In this document: piece after piece, positions 39,889 to 41,216 of the stretch
Layout: every line of letters begins with the position of its first letter
How positions within the stretch are numbered: the stretch's first letter is position 1
NCBI GenBank assembly: GCA_030267965.1
Contig: BRYA01000995.1
Coordinates: forward strand, 1-41,216
DNA length: 41,216 bases
Direction of reading: 5' to 3'
Source: Triparma columacea
Taxonomy: Eukaryota > Sar > Bolidophyceae > Parmales > Triparmaceae
Notes under the pieces: model-generated
What the model saw: the letters and a program-made list of their open reading frames with translations, nothing else
Told to the model about the DNA's origin: nothing
Databases searched by the model: none
Program-made: the position numbers and the translations under genes

Positions 39889-41064
39889 TCATCCTCTCGG
39901 GCTAATCATCCCAGAAGTCTCCGGCTTCACCGATCCCTTGGCCTTCTTCTTTCCCTTCCTCTTCTTGCTCTCAAGCTGCGTGCGCGCCTGTGGGTCCTTC
40001 GCGACGATGGCCCTCCTCGCCGCCACGCACGAGTTCCTTAGGGTTACCGTGATGCTGTGGTCCGGTCCGAGGTACCTCTCGGCAACCTCGACGCCCTTCC
40101 TGTAAGAGGACAGGGACTGGTCGAACTTCTTGAGGAACTCCTGCTCCACCCCAATGTTGTGGTAGGCGATAGAGAGGACGGCGATGCGGTCAGCCTTGGG
40201 GGGCTCGGCTTCCTCCTGGAGAGGGTTGACGCCGTTGAAGAGTTCCTCCTGCAGGAGGATGAGGGCACTCTGAGCGTGCTCGAGGGCGCTCTGGTGTCGA
40301 CCGAGCTGGGAGAGGACGGCACAGGCGTTGAGATGGGTGTCGGCTGGGTTGTCAACCTTCTCAAGGCGACCCTCTATCTTGAGGGCCTTCTGGAGGTATT
40401 GGAGGGAGGCGTGGAGCTACAAATGGGAGGGCGGGGGGGGGGTTAGAATTCGTCGTATTGAGTCGTCAGGTTGGGGGATGATGGTGCTCACCTTTCCCTG
40501 CCTGCGGTAATAGCAAGCCAGGTTATTGAACGTAACCGCCCTCCCCGGCGGATCCCTCTCCGTCAAAATCTCCGCCTTCTTCAGCAGCTCTAGCACCATC
40601 GCGAAGTCCTCTTGCTGGAGATAGGTCATGGCCAGGAGGTTGCACATCTCCCCCACGACCTTGCAGGCACGCCAGACCTCGTCGGAGTCAGCGCCGAAGA
40701 AGTGCTGGCGGAGGACAAGACCGCGTTCCATGCACTCGAGGGCCTCGAGGTAGTTGCCCTGATTGGGGGGTGGAGGGAGGGTTAGATGAGGGGGGGGGAG
40801 GGTCCAACCGTCGAGGGAGTTGGGGTGGGGTGGGGTATTTGAGGGAAGTATTTACCTGTTGCTGGAGTTGAGTGCATGTCTGAGAGCATATTAAAGAGAG
40901 GTGTGGAAGTTTGGGGGGCGAGGGAGGGGTTAGGGAGGTTGTTTTGGAGGGGGGGGTCGGGGGGGTGGCGGGGTGGGGTTGGGGCAGGAGGATGGGAGGG
41001 GAGAGAGGGAACCTACCTCGTCAATACGCTGCAAGGCGAGGAGCTCCGCGTTGTCCTCTTCCAT
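39889..41064 (-). CDS. TPR / kinesin-light-chain-like protein with a 24-nt microexon
   Basis: Exons 41064-41017, 40879-40856 (24 nt), 40758-40492 and 40416-39889, all phase 0, encode 288 residues. The N-terminus reads M-E-E-D-N-A-E-L-L-A-L-Q-R-I-D-E, then the microexon T-C-T-Q-L-Q-Q-Q, then G-N-Y-L-E-A-L-E-C-M-E-R-G-L-V-L-R. Tetratricopeptide repeats follow: F-N-N-L-A-C-Y-Y-R-R-Q-G-K|L-H-A-S-L-Q-Y-L-Q-K-A-L; A-C-A-V-L-S-Q-L-G-R-H-Q-S-A-L-E-H-A; A-Y-H-N-I-G-V-E-Q-E-F; and Y-L-G-P-D-H-S-I-T-V-T-L, the KLC-type repeat end. The C-terminus is Lys-rich. TPRs mediate protein binding; similar proteins occur widely in flagellate and algal genomes. The role is not determined. It is convergent with the large helical gene, 65 bp apart. 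Confidence 0.88.
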
Positions 41065-41216
41065 TATTATTTAGGTCGGAAGGTTACGAAGGTTGTTGAG
41101 TTGAGAAGTTAAGAATTTGGAGCGGTTGGAGAAAAAAGTGGGGAGTCCGACTTGGCAAGCTGGCTTTTCTGACCGAAATCAGCCAAAAAGAGAATCCATG
41201 AGGTCTTCAGAATCGG

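Overview
This window is nuclear DNA from a eukaryote. Most genes are interrupted by short introns of about 75-335 nt with GT..AG borders (donors mostly GTGAGT/GTAAGT). Products include mitochondrial, plastid and secretory proteins. The ketol-acid reductoisomerase begins with a signal peptide ending in an ANAFAP-type junction, and another protein begins with a hydrophobic segment ending CIGF. This is the plastid-targeting style of photosynthetic stramenopiles. Together with DUF285 repeat surface proteins, START-domain fusions and Pro-Thr linkers, this suggests an ochrophyte microalga near diatoms or bolidophytes (Parmales). That placement is inference from sequence style only. Two assembly gaps (12024-12044 and 29442-29534) both fall inside repeats.

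Layout. 1-261: Pro-Thr-rich open frame at the left edge. 215-6814 (-): a 2199-residue intronless protein with three START-like repeats and two copies of a multispanning membrane block. 7670-9857 (-): MIC60. 9949-11049 (+): GOT1-like protein. 11645-18224 (+): a secreted DUF285 repeat protein with 25 exons, 22 of them exactly 75 nt, each a single 25-residue repeat, separated by nearly identical ~162-nt introns. 18637-19170 (-): frataxin. 19388-21075 (+): RlmN-type radical-SAM methyltransferase. 21114-22304 (-): plastid-type Rossmann-like protein. 22815-23800 (+): EDR2 C-terminal (DUF1336) protein. 24170-25184 (-): GOLD/coiled-coil protein. 26204-27962 (+): ketol-acid reductoisomerase. 28105-30084 (-): single-pass receptor-like protein with a minisatellite-coded ectodomain and a UIM in its tail. 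30261-31653 (+): histidinol-phosphate aminotransferase. 31777-34882 (-): LRR protein. 35093-35956 (-): 2OG-Fe(II) oxygenase. 36142-39823 (+): large unidentified helical protein. 39889-41064 (-): TPR/kinesin-light-chain-like protein.

The genes are packed tightly and mostly alternate in strand, so short head-to-head promoters and tail-to-tail ends (38-370 bp) dominate. They do not form a pathway. MIC60 and frataxin serve the mitochondrion. Ketol-acid reductoisomerase and the histidinol-phosphate aminotransferase serve amino-acid synthesis, the former in the plastid. START, DUF1336 and GOLD proteins point to lipid or membrane handling.

The most striking object is the DUF285 gene. Its array of interchangeable, phase-symmetric exon-intron cassettes could change length by recombination between introns, or by exon skipping without frameshift, while retention of any array intron gives an immediate stop. 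Other points of interest are the START plus duplicated membrane-block protein, the receptor with UIM and clathrin-type tail motifs, a possibly membrane-anchored RlmN, two probable 3n stop-free introns that simple ORF calling would miss, and a dispersed GAGCGAAGCG motif found mainly in introns.
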